The notes beneath the pieces were generated by a model. That model was not told where the DNA came from. It did no database searches and saw only the letters and a program-made list of their open reading frames with translations. From Holophagaceae bacterium (GTDB lineage Bacteria > Acidobacteriota > Holophagae > Holophagales > Holophagaceae), in the NCBI GenBank assembly GCA_016710635.1, contig JADJVL010000001.1, positions 124,001 through 188,000 of the forward strand: a DNA stretch of 64,000 nt. The letters run 5' to 3'. Of this stretch, positions 43,842 to 52,417 are shown in pieces. Position 1 is the stretch's first letter. Every line of letters begins with the position of its first letter. The position numbers and the translations under genes were made by a program.

Positions 43842-45467
43842 ATGGCCATTGCAACCGAGCAGGTCGAGATCAAAGGCGCCATCACCCAGGAACAGAAGAT
43901 GGTCATCACCGCCTCGTCGGTGGGCACCGTCTTCGAGTGGTACGACTTCTACCTCTACGCCACCCTCGCGCCGTTCTTCGCGGCCCTCTTCTTCCCGAAG
44001 GGCAACGACACGGCGGCCCTGCTCTCGGCCTTCGCCACCTATGCGGTGGGCTTCCTCGTGCGACCCTTCGGCGCCCTGGTCTTCGGGCGCATCGGCGACC
44101 TGATCGGCCGCAAGTACACCTTCCTCGTCACCATCGTGATCATGGGCCTTTCGACCTTCGCCGTCGGCCTGCTGCCCACCTTCTCCGTCATCGGCTGGTG
44201 GGCGCCCATCATCCTGGTGACCCTGCGCGCGGCTCAGGGCCTCGCCCTGGGCGGCGAGTACGGCGGCGCGGCGACCTATGTCGCCGAGCACTCCCCCCAC
44301 GACAAGCGCGGCTTCAACACCAGCTGGATCCAGACCACCGCAACCGTCGGCTTCTTCCTGGCCCTCGCGGTCATCCTCGCCTGCCGCCACTGGATGACCA
44401 AGGAGGCCTTCTCACAGTGGGGTTGGAGAATCCCCTTCTGGCTCTCCATCGGGCTCCTGGGCGTCTCCGTCTGGATCCGCCTCAAGCTGAACGAATCCCC
44501 CGTCTTCAAGAAGATGAAGGAAGAGGGCAAGACCTCCAAGGCGCCCCTGTCGGACAGCTTCCTCAAGTACCCCAACAACAAGTACGCCCTCCTCGCCCTC
44601 CTGGGGGCCACCGCCGGCCAGGGCGTGGTCTGGTACACCGGCCAGTTCTACGCGCTGTTCTTCCTGCAGATCACCCTGAAGCTCGACTACCAGACGACCT
44701 ACATGCTGATCGGCGCCTCCCTCCTCCTCGGCACGCCCTTCTTCATCTTCTTCGGCTGGCTGTCCGACCGGATCGGCCGCCTGAAGATCATCCTTGGCGG
44801 TTGCCTCATCGCGGCCCTCACCTTCTTCCCGATGTTCAAGGCCCTGACCCACTACGTGAACCCCGCCCTGGAGTCCTTCCAGTCCCGGACCGTGATCACC
44901 GTGGCGGCCGATCCCAAGGACGAATCCTTCACCCTGTTCGTCCTGCCCAGCACCAAGTTCTCCGAGGTGGACCGGGTCAACGACTTCTTCGCCAAGCAGG
45001 GCCTCAGCTTCCAGAAAGTCGCCCCCGAGCCCGGCAAGAAGGTGGTCACCACCATCGGCACGACGCGCATCGAGGGGTTGGACGCGGCGGCCATGACCAA
45101 GGCGTTGACGGACCAGGGCTATCCCATCAAGGGCGCTGACCCTGCCCAGGTGAACTACCCGATGACCCTGCTCATCCTGTTCATCTTCCTGATCTACGTC
45201 TGCATGGTCTACGGTCCCATCGCCGCCTTCCTGGTCGAGCTGTTCCCGACCCGGATCCGCTACACCTCCATGTCGCTGCCCTATCACATCGGCAACGGCT
45301 GGTTCGGCGGCATGCTGCCCCTCACCGCCACCGCCATGGTCGCCCTCAAGGGCAACATCTACTACGGGCTCTGGTACCCGGTGGTCGTGGCCCTCGTCAC
45401 CGTCGTCGTCGGCGGCCTGTTCCTGAAGGAGACGAAGGACCGGGACATCTCGACCTACGAGCACTGA
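43842..45467 (+). CDS. MFS transporter, metabolite:H+ symporter (MHS/ProP-like) family
   Basis: 541 aa, 12 membrane helices. SSVGTVFEWYDFYLYATLAP and VRPFGALVFGRIGDLIGRKY are the MHS hallmarks, as are AAQGLALGGEYGGAATYVAE, WRIPFWLSIGLLGVSVWIRL and GWLSDRIGRLK. Family members import compounds such as proline/betaine, citrate, 2-oxoglutarate or shikimate. Between helices 8 and 9-10 lies an unusual hydrophilic insert of about 105 residues (44850-45165). GAGGAGG precedes ATG 43842. A bidirectional terminator follows. Confidence 0.93.
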   Translation: MAIATEQVEIKGAITQEQKMVITASSVGTVFEWYDFYLYATLAPFFAALFFPKGNDTAALLSAFATYAVGFLVRPFGALVFGRIGDLIGRKYTFLVTIVIMGLSTFAVGLLPTFSVIGWWAPIILVTLRAAQGLALGGEYGGAATYVAEHSPHDKRGFNTSWIQTTATVGFFLALAVILACRHWMTKEAFSQWGWRIPFWLSIGLLGVSVWIRLKLNESPVFKKMKEEGKTSKAPLSDSFLKYPNNKYALLALLGATAGQGVVWYTGQFYALFFLQITLKLDYQTTYMLIGASLLLGTPFFIFFGWLSDRIGRLKIILGGCLIAALTFFPMFKALTHYVNPALESFQSRTVITVAADPKDESFTLFVLPSTKFSEVDRVNDFFAKQGLSFQKVAPEPGKKVVTTIGTTRIEGLDAAAMTKALTDQGYPIKGADPAQVNYPMTLLILFIFLIYVCMVYGPIAAFLVELFPTRIRYTSMSLPYHIGNGWFGGMLPLTATAMVALKGNIYYGLWYPVVVALVTVVVGGLFLKETKDRDISTYEH

Positions 45468-45491
45468 CGCTTCCGGTCTTTCCGCGACACG

Positions 45492-45518
45492 AAAAAGCGC
45501 CCTGAGAAGGGCGCTTTT
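45492..45518. terminator. Bidirectional terminator between the transporter and rplQ
   Basis: AAAAAGCGCCCT, GAGA loop, AGGGCGCTTTT. A-tract and T-tract flank an 8-bp GC stem, so it can end both the plus-strand transporter and the minus-strand ribosomal operon. Confidence 0.93.
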
Positions 45519-45544
45519 CGTTGTGCTGGAGAAGACGGACCAGA

Positions 45545-45934
45545 CTACTCGGCGGCTTCCTCGATCTCGGGAAGGGCATAATCCACGAGCTCGATGAGGG
45601 CCATGTCGGCGCCGTCGCCGAGGCGGCTCGCCATCTTCAGGATGCGGGTGTAGCCGCCGGGGCGGCTCTCGAAGCGCTTGCGGAAGTCGGCGCTGAAGAG
45701 CTTCTGGACGGCGTCCTTGGACCCGAGGCGGCTCATCGCCAGACGGCGGTTGGGCACGCTGTCGGTCTTGGACAGGGTGATGAAGGGCTCCACATAGATG
45801 CGGAGCTCCTTGGCCTTGGGAAGGGTGGTCTCGATCCGCTCGTGCTCGATGAGCGAGATCGCGAGGTTCTTCATCAGGGCCTTGCGCTGATTGGTGCTGC
45901 GGCTCAGGCGGCGGCCGGCGAGATTGTGGCGCAT
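45545..45934 (-). CDS. rplQ: 50S ribosomal protein L17
   Basis: 129 aa. Begins MRHNLAGRRLSRSTNQRKAL, the family signature, and continues with NLAISLIEHERIETTLPKAK and RIYVEPFITLSK. L17 lies near the peptide exit tunnel. Last gene of the minus-strand ribosomal cluster; it ends 27 bp before the shared terminator and follows rpoA by 9 bp. Confidence 0.97.
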   Translation of the reverse strand: MRHNLAGRRLSRSTNQRKALMKNLAISLIEHERIETTLPKAKELRIYVEPFITLSKTDSVPNRRLAMSRLGSKDAVQKLFSADFRKRFESRPGGYTRILKMASRLGDGADMALIELVDYALPEIEEAAE

Positions 45935-45943
45935 GTTGGCTCC

Positions 45944-46915
45944 TTAGACTTCCTGCTCGAGCCGCATGCCCAGGGAGAGGCCGATGCGCGCGAGCTCGTC
46001 CTTGATCTCCTGGAGGGACTTCTTGCCGAAGTTCTTGGTCTTCATCAGCTCGGCCTCCGTGCGCTGCACCAGTTCACCGATGGTGGTGATGTTGGCGTTG
46101 CGGAGGCAGTTGTTGGCGCGGACGGAGAGTTCGAGCTCCTCGACCGACTTGCCGAGCCAGGCGTTGACGCTTTCGCCGGACAGGGCGGGAACGGAGGAGT
46201 CCTCGTCGACGTAGTCTTCGTCCTGGCGGGCGAACACGAGGAAGTGCTCACGCAGGATGAGGGCGGCGTCGGACACGGCTTCCTTGGGGGAGATCGTGCC
46301 GTTGGTCCACACCTGGAGGGTGAGCTTCTCGTAGTCCGTGCTCTGGCCCACGCGGGCCGGCTCGACGATGTAGTTCACCCGGGTGATGGGGCTGTGGTTC
46401 GAGTCCATGGGCACGTAGCCCAGGCCGAGGTTCTCGTCATGGTTGCGGTCGGCGGTGATGAAGCCGCGCCCCATGCCGACGACGATTTCCATCTCCAGCT
46501 CGCCGTCCTCGCCCAGCGTCGCGATGTGCACGCCGGGGTTCATCACTTCCACGTTCTGGTTGGTCTTGATGGCCGCGGACGTGACGACGCCCTCGCCCTT
46601 GGCGGACAGGGTGACCACCTGGGGCTGGGAGGAGTGGAGCCTGAAGGGGATCTCCTTGAGGTTCAGGAGGATGTGGGTGATGTCCTCCCACACGCCGGGC
46701 AGGGTCGTGAACTCGTGCTGCACGCCCTTGATGCGGACGTTGGTCACGGCGGCGCCCTGGATGCTGCTGAGCAGCACCCGGCGCAGGGCATGGCCCGCCG
46801 TGGTGGCGAAGCCGCGTTCGAAGGGATAGGCCACGAACTCGCCATAGCTGGCCGTGAGAGAACCGGCATTGGCTTCGGCGAAGCGCGGGCGCTGGAAATC
46901 GCTGAGGTTCAGCAT
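45944..46915 (-). CDS. rpoA: DNA-directed RNA polymerase subunit alpha
   Basis: 323 aa. N-terminal assembly domain (YGEFVAYPFERGFATTAGHA, LRRVLLSSIQGAAVTNVRIK, EDITHILLNLKEIPFR) dimerises to start core assembly; a linker leads to the C-terminal domain that contacts UP elements and activators (VRANNCLRNANITTIGELVQ, NFGKKSLQEIKDELA). Placed as usual between rpsD and rplQ. Confidence 0.98.
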   Translation of the reverse strand: MLNLSDFQRPRFAEANAGSLTASYGEFVAYPFERGFATTAGHALRRVLLSSIQGAAVTNVRIKGVQHEFTTLPGVWEDITHILLNLKEIPFRLHSSQPQVVTLSAKGEGVVTSAAIKTNQNVEVMNPGVHIATLGEDGELEMEIVVGMGRGFITADRNHDENLGLGYVPMDSNHSPITRVNYIVEPARVGQSTDYEKLTLQVWTNGTISPKEAVSDAALILREHFLVFARQDEDYVDEDSSVPALSGESVNAWLGKSVEELELSVRANNCLRNANITTIGELVQRTEAELMKTKNFGKKSLQEIKDELARIGLSLGMRLEQEV

Positions 46916-46924
46916 TCGTCTCCC

Positions 46925-47557
46925 TTACTTGCTGTAGAGTTCGACAATCAGCTGCTCGTTGATGTCGAGCGTGATGTCTTCACGGGTGGGAGCGGAGATG
47001 ACCTGGCCCTTGAAGGCGCCGGCGTCCAGGGTGAGCCAATTGGGGATGCCGCGGCCAGCGGCGGTCTCGACGGAGCCCTTGACGGCCTCGTTGATCTTGG
47101 CGCGCTCGCCAAGCTCGATGCTCTGGCCGGTCTTGGTCTGGAAGGACGGGATGTCCACCCGCTTGCCGTTCACCTTGACGTGGCCATGCATGACCATCTG
47201 GCGGGCGGCGGAGCGGCTGGGGGCGAACCCCAGGCGGTAGATCACGTTGTCCAGCCGGCTTTCGAGGAAGCCGAGCAGGTTGTGGCCCGTGACGCCCTTC
47301 TTGGAGTCGGCCTTGTGGAAGTACATGCGGAACTGCTTCTCCAGCACGCCGTAGATGCGCTTGACCTTCTGCTTCTCGCGCAGCTGCATGGCGTAGCCGG
47401 TGGGCTTCTTCATCTTGCCCGCGCCGTGCTGGCCGGGGATCTTGCCCTTGCGGGTCTCGAAGGAGCACTTCTCCTTGAAGCAGCGTTCGCCCTTCAGGTA
47501 GAGCTTCATGCCTTCGCGGCGGCAGAGGCGGCAAACGGCGTCTTTGTAACGAGCCAT
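46925..47557 (-). CDS. rpsD: 30S ribosomal protein S4 (zinc-binding type)
   Basis: 210 aa. A primary 16S rRNA binding protein that nucleates 30S assembly and, in some bacteria, represses its own operon. Zinc-type N-terminus with CRLCRREG and ERCFKEKC, then LREKQKVKRIYGVLEKQF and the S4 domain (RLDNVIYRLGFAPSRSAARQ, MVMHGHVKVNGKRVDIPSFQ). Confidence 0.97.
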   Translation of the reverse strand: MARYKDAVCRLCRREGMKLYLKGERCFKEKCSFETRKGKIPGQHGAGKMKKPTGYAMQLREKQKVKRIYGVLEKQFRMYFHKADSKKGVTGHNLLGFLESRLDNVIYRLGFAPSRSAARQMVMHGHVKVNGKRVDIPSFQTKTGQSIELGERAKINEAVKGSVETAAGRGIPNWLTLDAGAFKGQVISAPTREDITLDINEQLIVELYSK

Positions 47558-47572
47558 GTTCTGTCTCCTCGG

Positions 47573-47980
47573 TTAGACGCGGCGGCGCTTGGGGGGGCGG
47601 CAGCCGTTGTGGGGGATGGGCGTGACGTCGCGGATGCTCGTCACCGAGATGCCGGCGGCATTGAGGGCGCGGATGGCGCTCTCGCGGCCGGCGCCGGGGC
47701 CCTTCACTCGGACATCCACGCTGCGGACGCCGTGCTCCTTGGCCGCCTCTGCGGCGACGCCCGAAGCGACCTGGGCGGCGAAGGGCGTGCCCTTGCGCGT
47801 GCCGCGGAAGCTCTGGTTGCCGCTGGAGGCCCAGGAAAGCATGTTCCCCATGGGATCCGAGATCGAGATGATCGTGTTGTTGAACGAAGCCTGGATATGA
47901 GCGATCCCGTGGGGAACGCTCTTCTTTTCCTTCTTCTTGACCACCTTCTTGCCTGTGGTCCGAGTCTGTGCTTTAGCCAT
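47573..47980 (-). CDS. rpsK: 30S ribosomal protein S11
   Basis: 135 aa. The N-terminal basic arm is followed by IAHIQASFNNTIISISDPMG, WASSGNQSFRGTRKGTPFAA and KGPGAGRESAIRALNAAGI, ending PIPHNGCRPPKRRRV. Forms the platform of the 30S near the mRNA exit. Sits between rpsM and rpsD. Confidence 0.97.
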   Translation of the reverse strand: MAKAQTRTTGKKVVKKKEKKSVPHGIAHIQASFNNTIISISDPMGNMLSWASSGNQSFRGTRKGTPFAAQVASGVAAEAAKEHGVRSVDVRVKGPGAGRESAIRALNAAGISVTSIRDVTPIPHNGCRPPKRRRV

Positions 47981-47997
47981 CGTCTAGTCCCTTCGCC

Positions 47998-48366
47998 TTA
48001 CTTCTTCTTGCCGGCAACGGTCTTGCGCTTGCCCTTGCGGGTGCGCGCGTTGGTGTGAGTGCGCTGGCCACGGACGGGCAGGCCCTTGCGGTGCCGAAGC
48101 CCGCGGTAGCTGCCGATGTCCATGAGGCGCTTGATGTCGAGGGCGATGTTCTTGCGGAGATCGCCTTCAACGGTCTCGTCGGAGGTGATGATGCGGCGGA
48201 TGCGGCCGACTTCGTCCTCGGTGAGGTCCCGGACCTTGGTCCCGTGTCCCACCTTGGCGCGGTCGAGAATGCTGTGGGCCTTGGCCCGGCCGATGCCGTA
48301 GATGTAGGTCAGCGCGATCTCGATGCGCTTGCCGACCGGAAGATCGATTCCTGCGATGCGTGCCAT
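47998..48366 (-). CDS. rpsM: 30S ribosomal protein S13
   Basis: 122 aa. MARIAGIDLPVGKRIEIALT, YIYGIGRAKAHSIL and the C-terminal GLRHRKGLPVRGQRTHTNAR with TRKGKRKTVAGKKK. Contacts the 50S head bridge and P-site tRNA. Follows rpmJ. Confidence 0.97.
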   Translation of the reverse strand: MARIAGIDLPVGKRIEIALTYIYGIGRAKAHSILDRAKVGHGTKVRDLTEDEVGRIRRIITSDETVEGDLRKNIALDIKRLMDIGSYRGLRHRKGLPVRGQRTHTNARTRKGKRKTVAGKKK

Positions 48367-48375
48367 TCCTGCTCC

Positions 48376-48492
48376 TTAACCCTGACGCTGCTTATGCTTG
48401 GGGTTCTTCTTGCAGATCACGCGGACGATGCCTTCGCGCCGCACGATCTTGCAGTGCTCACAGAGCTTCTTGATGGAGGGCCGAACTTTCAT
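48376..48492 (-). CDS. rpmJ: 50S ribosomal protein L36
   Basis: 38 aa, too short for many gene finders. MKVRPSIKKLCEHCKIVRR then EGIVRVICKKNPKHKQRQG; the zinc ligands Cys11, Cys14, Cys27 and the His in NPKHK are all present. Lies in its standard place between infA and rpsM. Confidence 0.97.
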   Translation of the reverse strand: MKVRPSIKKLCEHCKIVRREGIVRVICKKNPKHKQRQG

Positions 48493-48537
48493 GGGGTACC
48501 CCAAGGTGTTCCCAAAACGGGTCCGTGGTTGAAATGC

Positions 48538-48756
48538 CTACTTGAATCGGTAGATGATGCGCCCGCGGGTGAGATCGTAGGGAGTGACCTCCACGAGCAC
48601 CCGGTCGCCGGGGAGGATGCGGATGAAGTTCTTGCGCATCTTCCCGCTGATGTGGGCAAGCACCTGGTGCTTGTTTTCCAGTTCGACGCGGAACACGGCG
48701 TTGGGCAGGGATTCCACCACTGTGGCTTCGAGCTCAATGGCTTCTTCTTTGCTCAA
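48538..48756 (-). CDS. infA: Translation initiation factor IF-1
   Basis: 72 aa, S1-type OB fold: EEAIELEATVVESLPNAVFR, VLAHISGKMRKNFIRILPGD, RVLVEVTPYDLTRGRIIYRF. It occupies the A site during initiation. The start codon is TTG, overlapping the adk stop as TTGA, with AAGGAG upstream; no in-frame ATG fits. Low-efficiency start and coupling to adk may set its level. Confidence 0.96.
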   Translation of the reverse strand: MSKEEAIELEATVVESLPNAVFRVELENKHQVLAHISGKMRKNFIRILPGDRVLVEVTPYDLTRGRIIYRFK

Positions 48757-49406
48757 GCATGCTCCTTGAAGGTCCGGGACAAGGTTTCGAAAACCATGTC
48801 CGGCGCCCGGTTGCCGTCCACCGCGCGGTAGGTGTCCCTGCCGCGGTAGAAGCCGAGAAGGGGCTGGAAGGTCGAATCGAATTCGTCCATCCGGCTCCGG
48901 AAGGCTTCAGCGGTGTCGTCGGACCTGTGCTTCAGGGGACTGCCGCACAGATCACACACGCCGTCCTGCTTGGGGGGCTTGGTCTCCACGTGGTAGATGG
49001 CGCCGCAGGCGTTGTTGCTGCACACGCGCCGCCCCACCACACGGGCTTCCAAGACCCCATCGGGGACCTCGACGTTCATCACCAGACCCAAAACGAATCC
49101 CTTGGCGGAGAGGAAATCCTCAAGGGCTTCAGCTTGTTGGAGGGTCCGGGGATACCCGTCGAACAGGACGTCCTGGGTCTCGTTCTGCAGCCGCGCGAAA
49201 ACGAGTCCATTGACGGTCTGATCGTCCACCAATTTTCCACTGGCCATGATGGCCTTGGCCCGAAGGCCAATCTCCGTCTCTTTCGAAACGGCGTCTCTCA
49301 GAATATCACCCGTGGACAGGTGGATCAAAGAGAATTGTTGCACCAGGCGCTTGGCCTGGGTGCCCTTGCCGGACCCCGGGGGGCCCAAGAGGATGTGAAC
49401 CTTCAT
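48753..49406 (-). CDS. adk: Adenylate kinase (zinc-LID type)
   Basis: 217 aa. Catalyses ATP + AMP = 2 ADP. P-loop GPPGSGKGTQA, AMP site LSTGDILRDAV and FDGYPRTLQQAEAL, and a long LID with four Cys (CSNNACGAIYH and DGVCDLCGSPLKHRSDD), which bind structural zinc. ATG overlaps the secY stop (ATGA) and its own stop overlaps infA. The usual map gene does not follow. Confidence 0.97.
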   Translation of the reverse strand: MKVHILLGPPGSGKGTQAKRLVQQFSLIHLSTGDILRDAVSKETEIGLRAKAIMASGKLVDDQTVNGLVFARLQNETQDVLFDGYPRTLQQAEALEDFLSAKGFVLGLVMNVEVPDGVLEARVVGRRVCSNNACGAIYHVETKPPKQDGVCDLCGSPLKHRSDDTAEAFRSRMDEFDSTFQPLLGFYRGRDTYRAVDGNRAPDMVFETLSRTFKEHA

Positions 49407-50758
49407 GCCGCGGTGCCCCCCGAACGGGGCGGCCCGGGCCGACCGCCGGGACGGCGGACGCGGCCGCGCTCCAGGAACCCGTCGTAGCTCCGCATCACCT
49501 GGTAGCTCTCAAGCTGGGCCGAGGTGTCCATGGCCACGCCCACCACGATGAGCAGCGAGGTGCCCCCGTAGTAGAAGGCCAGGCCGGGCATGTTGTTGAG
49601 GAGCAGGAGGGGGACGATGGAGATCACCGCCAGGTAGACGGCCCCGGCGAAGGTCAGCTTGCTGAGGACCCCGTCCATGTAGACGCTGGTCTCCTTGCCG
49701 GGCCGGATCCCCGGGATGTAGCCGCCGGACTTCTTCATGTTCTCGGCGGTCTCGTCGGGATTGAAGATGATGCTGGTGTAGAAGAACGAGAAGAACACCG
49801 TCACCGCGACGAACACGGGGGTGTAGATCCAGAAGTTGGCCTGGGGGTTCAGCCAGCCCGCCGCCTTGGCCATCCACTCCCAGTGGCTGAACTGGGCGAT
49901 GGTGGCGGGGAAGGCGATGACCGAACCGGCGAAGATCACGGGCATGACGCCGGCGGTGTTCACCTTGAGGGGCATGTAGGAACTGCGCTGGCTGGACATC
50001 CCGGCGCTGTCGGCCCGCCGCGCGTAGTGGATGGGGATCCGCCGGAAGGCGTTCTCCACCAGCACCACCGTCAGCAGCACCGCCGCCATGGCGGCGAAGA
50101 GCAGCAGGTAGATGCCCGGCGGCATGGGGTTCGTGCCGGCCAGGGAATCCTTGAAAAGCGTGAAGAGGGTGGTGGCGGCCTTGGGCAGGCCCGCCACGAT
50201 GCCCGCGAAGATCAGCAGGGAGATGCCGTTGCCGATGCCCTTGTTGGTGATCTGCTCGCCGATCCACATCACGAAGATGGTGCCGGTGGCCAGGGTGAAG
50301 GCCGCCTGAACCTTGAAGGCCATGCCCGGGTTGGCCACCACGTTCTCCCCAAGGCTCTGGGCGAGGGAGGCGATGCCGAAGCCCTGGATCATGGCCAGGA
50401 ACACGGTCAGGTAGCGGGTCCACTGGTTGATCTTCTCCCGCCCGGCCTCGCCTTCCTTCTTCTGGAGCTGCTCGAGCTGCGGGATGACCGCGCCCAACAG
50501 CTGCAGGACGATGCTGGCGGTGATGTAGGGCGTGATGCCCAGGGCGAAGACCGAGAACTTCTTGAAGGCGCCGCCCGAGAAGAGGTCGACGACTCCCAGG
50601 AGGTCACCGGCCTTTCCGAGGTTCTTCGCCAGCGCGTCGGCGTTGACGCCGGGCACAGACACGTGCACCCCCAGCCTGTAGACGATCAACAGGGCGAGGG
50701 TGACGAGAAGACGCTTGCGGAGTTCAGGGTTGCTGAACAGCTGCTTGATTTTGTTCAT
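49403..50758 (-). CDS. secY: Protein translocase subunit SecY
   Basis: 451 aa, ten membrane helices forming the translocation channel with SecE/SecG. RLLVTLALLIVYRLGVHVSV, ITPYITASIVLQLLGAVIPQ, EGEAGREKINQWTRYLTV, QKVE-type loop and GVMPVIFAGSVIAFPATIAQ are conserved. The C-terminal tail (GFLERGRVRRPGGRPGPPRS) is Arg/Gly/Pro-rich, longer than usual. The 54-bp AT-rich gap to rplO is discussed among rejected items. Confidence 0.97.
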   Translation of the reverse strand: MNKIKQLFSNPELRKRLLVTLALLIVYRLGVHVSVPGVNADALAKNLGKAGDLLGVVDLFSGGAFKKFSVFALGITPYITASIVLQLLGAVIPQLEQLQKKEGEAGREKINQWTRYLTVFLAMIQGFGIASLAQSLGENVVANPGMAFKVQAAFTLATGTIFVMWIGEQITNKGIGNGISLLIFAGIVAGLPKAATTLFTLFKDSLAGTNPMPPGIYLLLFAAMAAVLLTVVLVENAFRRIPIHYARRADSAGMSSQRSSYMPLKVNTAGVMPVIFAGSVIAFPATIAQFSHWEWMAKAAGWLNPQANFWIYTPVFVAVTVFFSFFYTSIIFNPDETAENMKKSGGYIPGIRPGKETSVYMDGVLSKLTFAGAVYLAVISIVPLLLLNNMPGLAFYYGGTSLLIVVGVAMDTSAQLESYQVMRSYDGFLERGRVRRPGGRPGPPRSGGTAA

Positions 50759-50812
50759 CCGATGGAGTCCCCGAGGCTAACCTTAAAATCTTTCGATTCA
50801 GATCTTTGAGGT

Positions 50813-51262
50813 TTAGGCCTTGGGATCCTCGACAACGCCGCCCTTGGCCACGATGGCTTCGCGGGCGCCCTTGGTGACACGGTCGACCGCCACGGTCACC
50901 TTGCGGGTCAGTTCGCCGCTGGCGAGGACGACCACGCGCTCGATCTTGGAGCTGATCAGCTTCTTCTCGCGGAGCGCGGCCAGGGTCACCTTGTCGCCGT
51001 CCGCGAAGTGGATGGAGATCAGGGAGAGGGAGATCTCTTCCGTGAGGGGCGCGAAGTGGTTGGTGAAGCCGCGCTTGGGGAGACGGCGGACGAGGGGCAT
51101 CTGGCCGCCCTCGAAGCCGACCCGGCCGCTGTAGCCGCGGCGGCTCTTCTGGCCCTTCTCGCCGCGGGTCGAGGTCTTGCCCATGCCGGAGCCCTTGCCC
51201 CGGCCCACGCGCTTGCGGCTCTTGACGGCGCCCTCAGCGGGCTTGAGTTCGTTGAGTTTCAT
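50813..51262 (-). CDS. rplO: 50S ribosomal protein L15
   Basis: 149 aa. MKLNELKPAEGAVKSRKRVG, then the Gly/Lys/Arg-rich N-terminal arm (RGKGSGMGKTSTRGEKGQKS) and GFEGGQMPLVRRLPKRGFTN. A late-assembly 50S protein that contacts many 23S domains. Between rpmD and secY as usual. Confidence 0.97.
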   Translation of the reverse strand: MKLNELKPAEGAVKSRKRVGRGKGSGMGKTSTRGEKGQKSRRGYSGRVGFEGGQMPLVRRLPKRGFTNHFAPLTEEISLSLISIHFADGDKVTLAALREKKLISSKIERVVVLASGELTRKVTVAVDRVTKGAREAIVAKGGVVEDPKA

Positions 51263-51265
51263 GGC

Positions 51266-51487
51266 TTATCCCTTCACCTTCACGTCCACGAGGTGCGGCA
51301 TGAGCTTCACCATTCCGTGGATCTGGGGGGTGTATTCGCACTCGCGGGTGTCGCCGACCTTCTTGAGCTTCAGGGTCTGGCAGTAGGCCCGCTGCTTGGG
51401 CACGGTGCAGATGATGCTGCGCTTGAGGGTGATCACCACCTGCTTGCCGAGGTGCTGAGCCACCGGGATGTAGATCTGCTTAGCCAT
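51266..51487 (-). CDS. rpmD: 50S ribosomal protein L30
   Basis: 73 aa. The core motif VITLKRSIICTVPKQRAYCQ with TLKLKKVGDT matches L30; a C-terminal extension (IHGMVKLMPHLVDVKVKG) is normal for longer forms. Spaced 1 bp after rpsE and 3 bp before rplO. Confidence 0.95.
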   Translation of the reverse strand: MAKQIYIPVAQHLGKQVVITLKRSIICTVPKQRAYCQTLKLKKVGDTRECEYTPQIHGMVKLMPHLVDVKVKG

Positions 51488-51488
51488 C

Positions 51489-52019
51489 TTAGGCCTCCGC
51501 CTGGTCCAGGCCGCGGTTGACCGAGACCGTGTAGGGGTCCATGAGGCTCTCGAGGCCCTGGAACGTGGCGCGGACCACGTTGTGGGGATTGGAGGAGCCG
51601 AGGGACTTCGTGAGGACGTTGTTGATGCCGACGGCCTCCATGATGGCGCGCACGGCGGCTCCGGCGATGATGCCGGTGCCTTCGGGAGCGGGCTTCATGA
51701 GCACCGAGCCGGAACCGAAGTTGCCGGTGATCGGGTGCGGGATGGAGGCGTTGGGGGTCACGGGGACCTTGATCATGTTGCGCTTGGCGCTCTCGATGCC
51801 CTTCTTGATGGCCGAGGGGACTTCCAGCGCCTTGCCGAGGCCGAAGCCGACCTTGCCGCGGCCGTCGCCGACCACCACGAGGGCGGAGAAGGAGAAGTTC
51901 TTGCCTCCCTTCACCACCTTGGTGACGCGGCCGACATAGATGACCTGGTCCTTGAATTCGCCCTGCCCGTCGCCGTGACCGGCCTGGCCCTGGTTGTGAG
52001 TCTTTTCTGCGATCGCCAT
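51489..52019 (-). CDS. rpsE: 30S ribosomal protein S5
   Basis: 176 aa. dsRBD-like N-terminal half with VVKGGKNFSFSALVVVGDGR and GKVGFGLGKALEVPSAIKK, then SGSVLMKPAPEGTGIIAGAA and NVVRATFQGLESL. Involved in fidelity and mRNA entry helicase activity. The residues linked to spectinomycin resistance lie in the wild-type-like loop. Confidence 0.97.
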   Translation of the reverse strand: MAIAEKTHNQGQAGHGDGQGEFKDQVIYVGRVTKVVKGGKNFSFSALVVVGDGRGKVGFGLGKALEVPSAIKKGIESAKRNMIKVPVTPNASIPHPITGNFGSGSVLMKPAPEGTGIIAGAAVRAIMEAVGINNVLTKSLGSSNPHNVVRATFQGLESLMDPYTVSVNRGLDQAEA

Positions 52020-52030
52020 TGGTTCGCTCC

Positions 52031-52408
52031 TCAGAACTGCAGCCCGGCTTCGCGGGCGCTGTCGGCGAGCGCTTTCACGCGGCCGTGATAGACGTACCCG
52101 TTGCGGTCGAAGACCACAGCGGTGATGCCCTGCTCCTTGAGGCGGGCGGCGATGCGGGCGCCCACGGCCTTGGCGGCCTCGATGTTGGCGCCGCTCTTGA
52201 CCTGTTCCCGGAGTTCCTTCTCGAGGCTGCTGGCGGAGGCGAGGGTGATGCCCTTCGCGTCGTCAACGGCCTGCACATAGATGCGCTTGAGCGACTTGAA
52301 CACCGTGAGGCGCGGACGCTCGGCGGTGCCGTCGACCCGGCCGCGGATGCGGGCCTTGGTCTTGTCGCGGCGCTCGGTCTTCTTCTTGAGTTCGATCGAC
52401 GTAGCCAT
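52031..52408 (-). CDS. rplR: 50S ribosomal protein L18
   Basis: 125 aa. TKARIRGRVDGTAERPRLTV, FKSLKRIYVQAVDDAKGITL and the C-terminal DRNGYVYHGRVKALADSARE with AGLQF. Binds 5S rRNA with L5. Follows rplF by 9 bp. Confidence 0.97.
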   Translation of the reverse strand: MATSIELKKKTERRDKTKARIRGRVDGTAERPRLTVFKSLKRIYVQAVDDAKGITLASASSLEKELREQVKSGANIEAAKAVGARIAARLKEQGITAVVFDRNGYVYHGRVKALADSAREAGLQF

Positions 52409-52417
52409 GTGTCCCCC

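Noticed and set aside
50774..50801. CTGAAT-16-TAGCCT (minus strand) before secY, resembling the rimP and rpsL promoters
   Set aside because: Transcription from it would start within about 10 nt of the secY ATG, leaving no room for a ribosome-binding site, and the -35 is weak.
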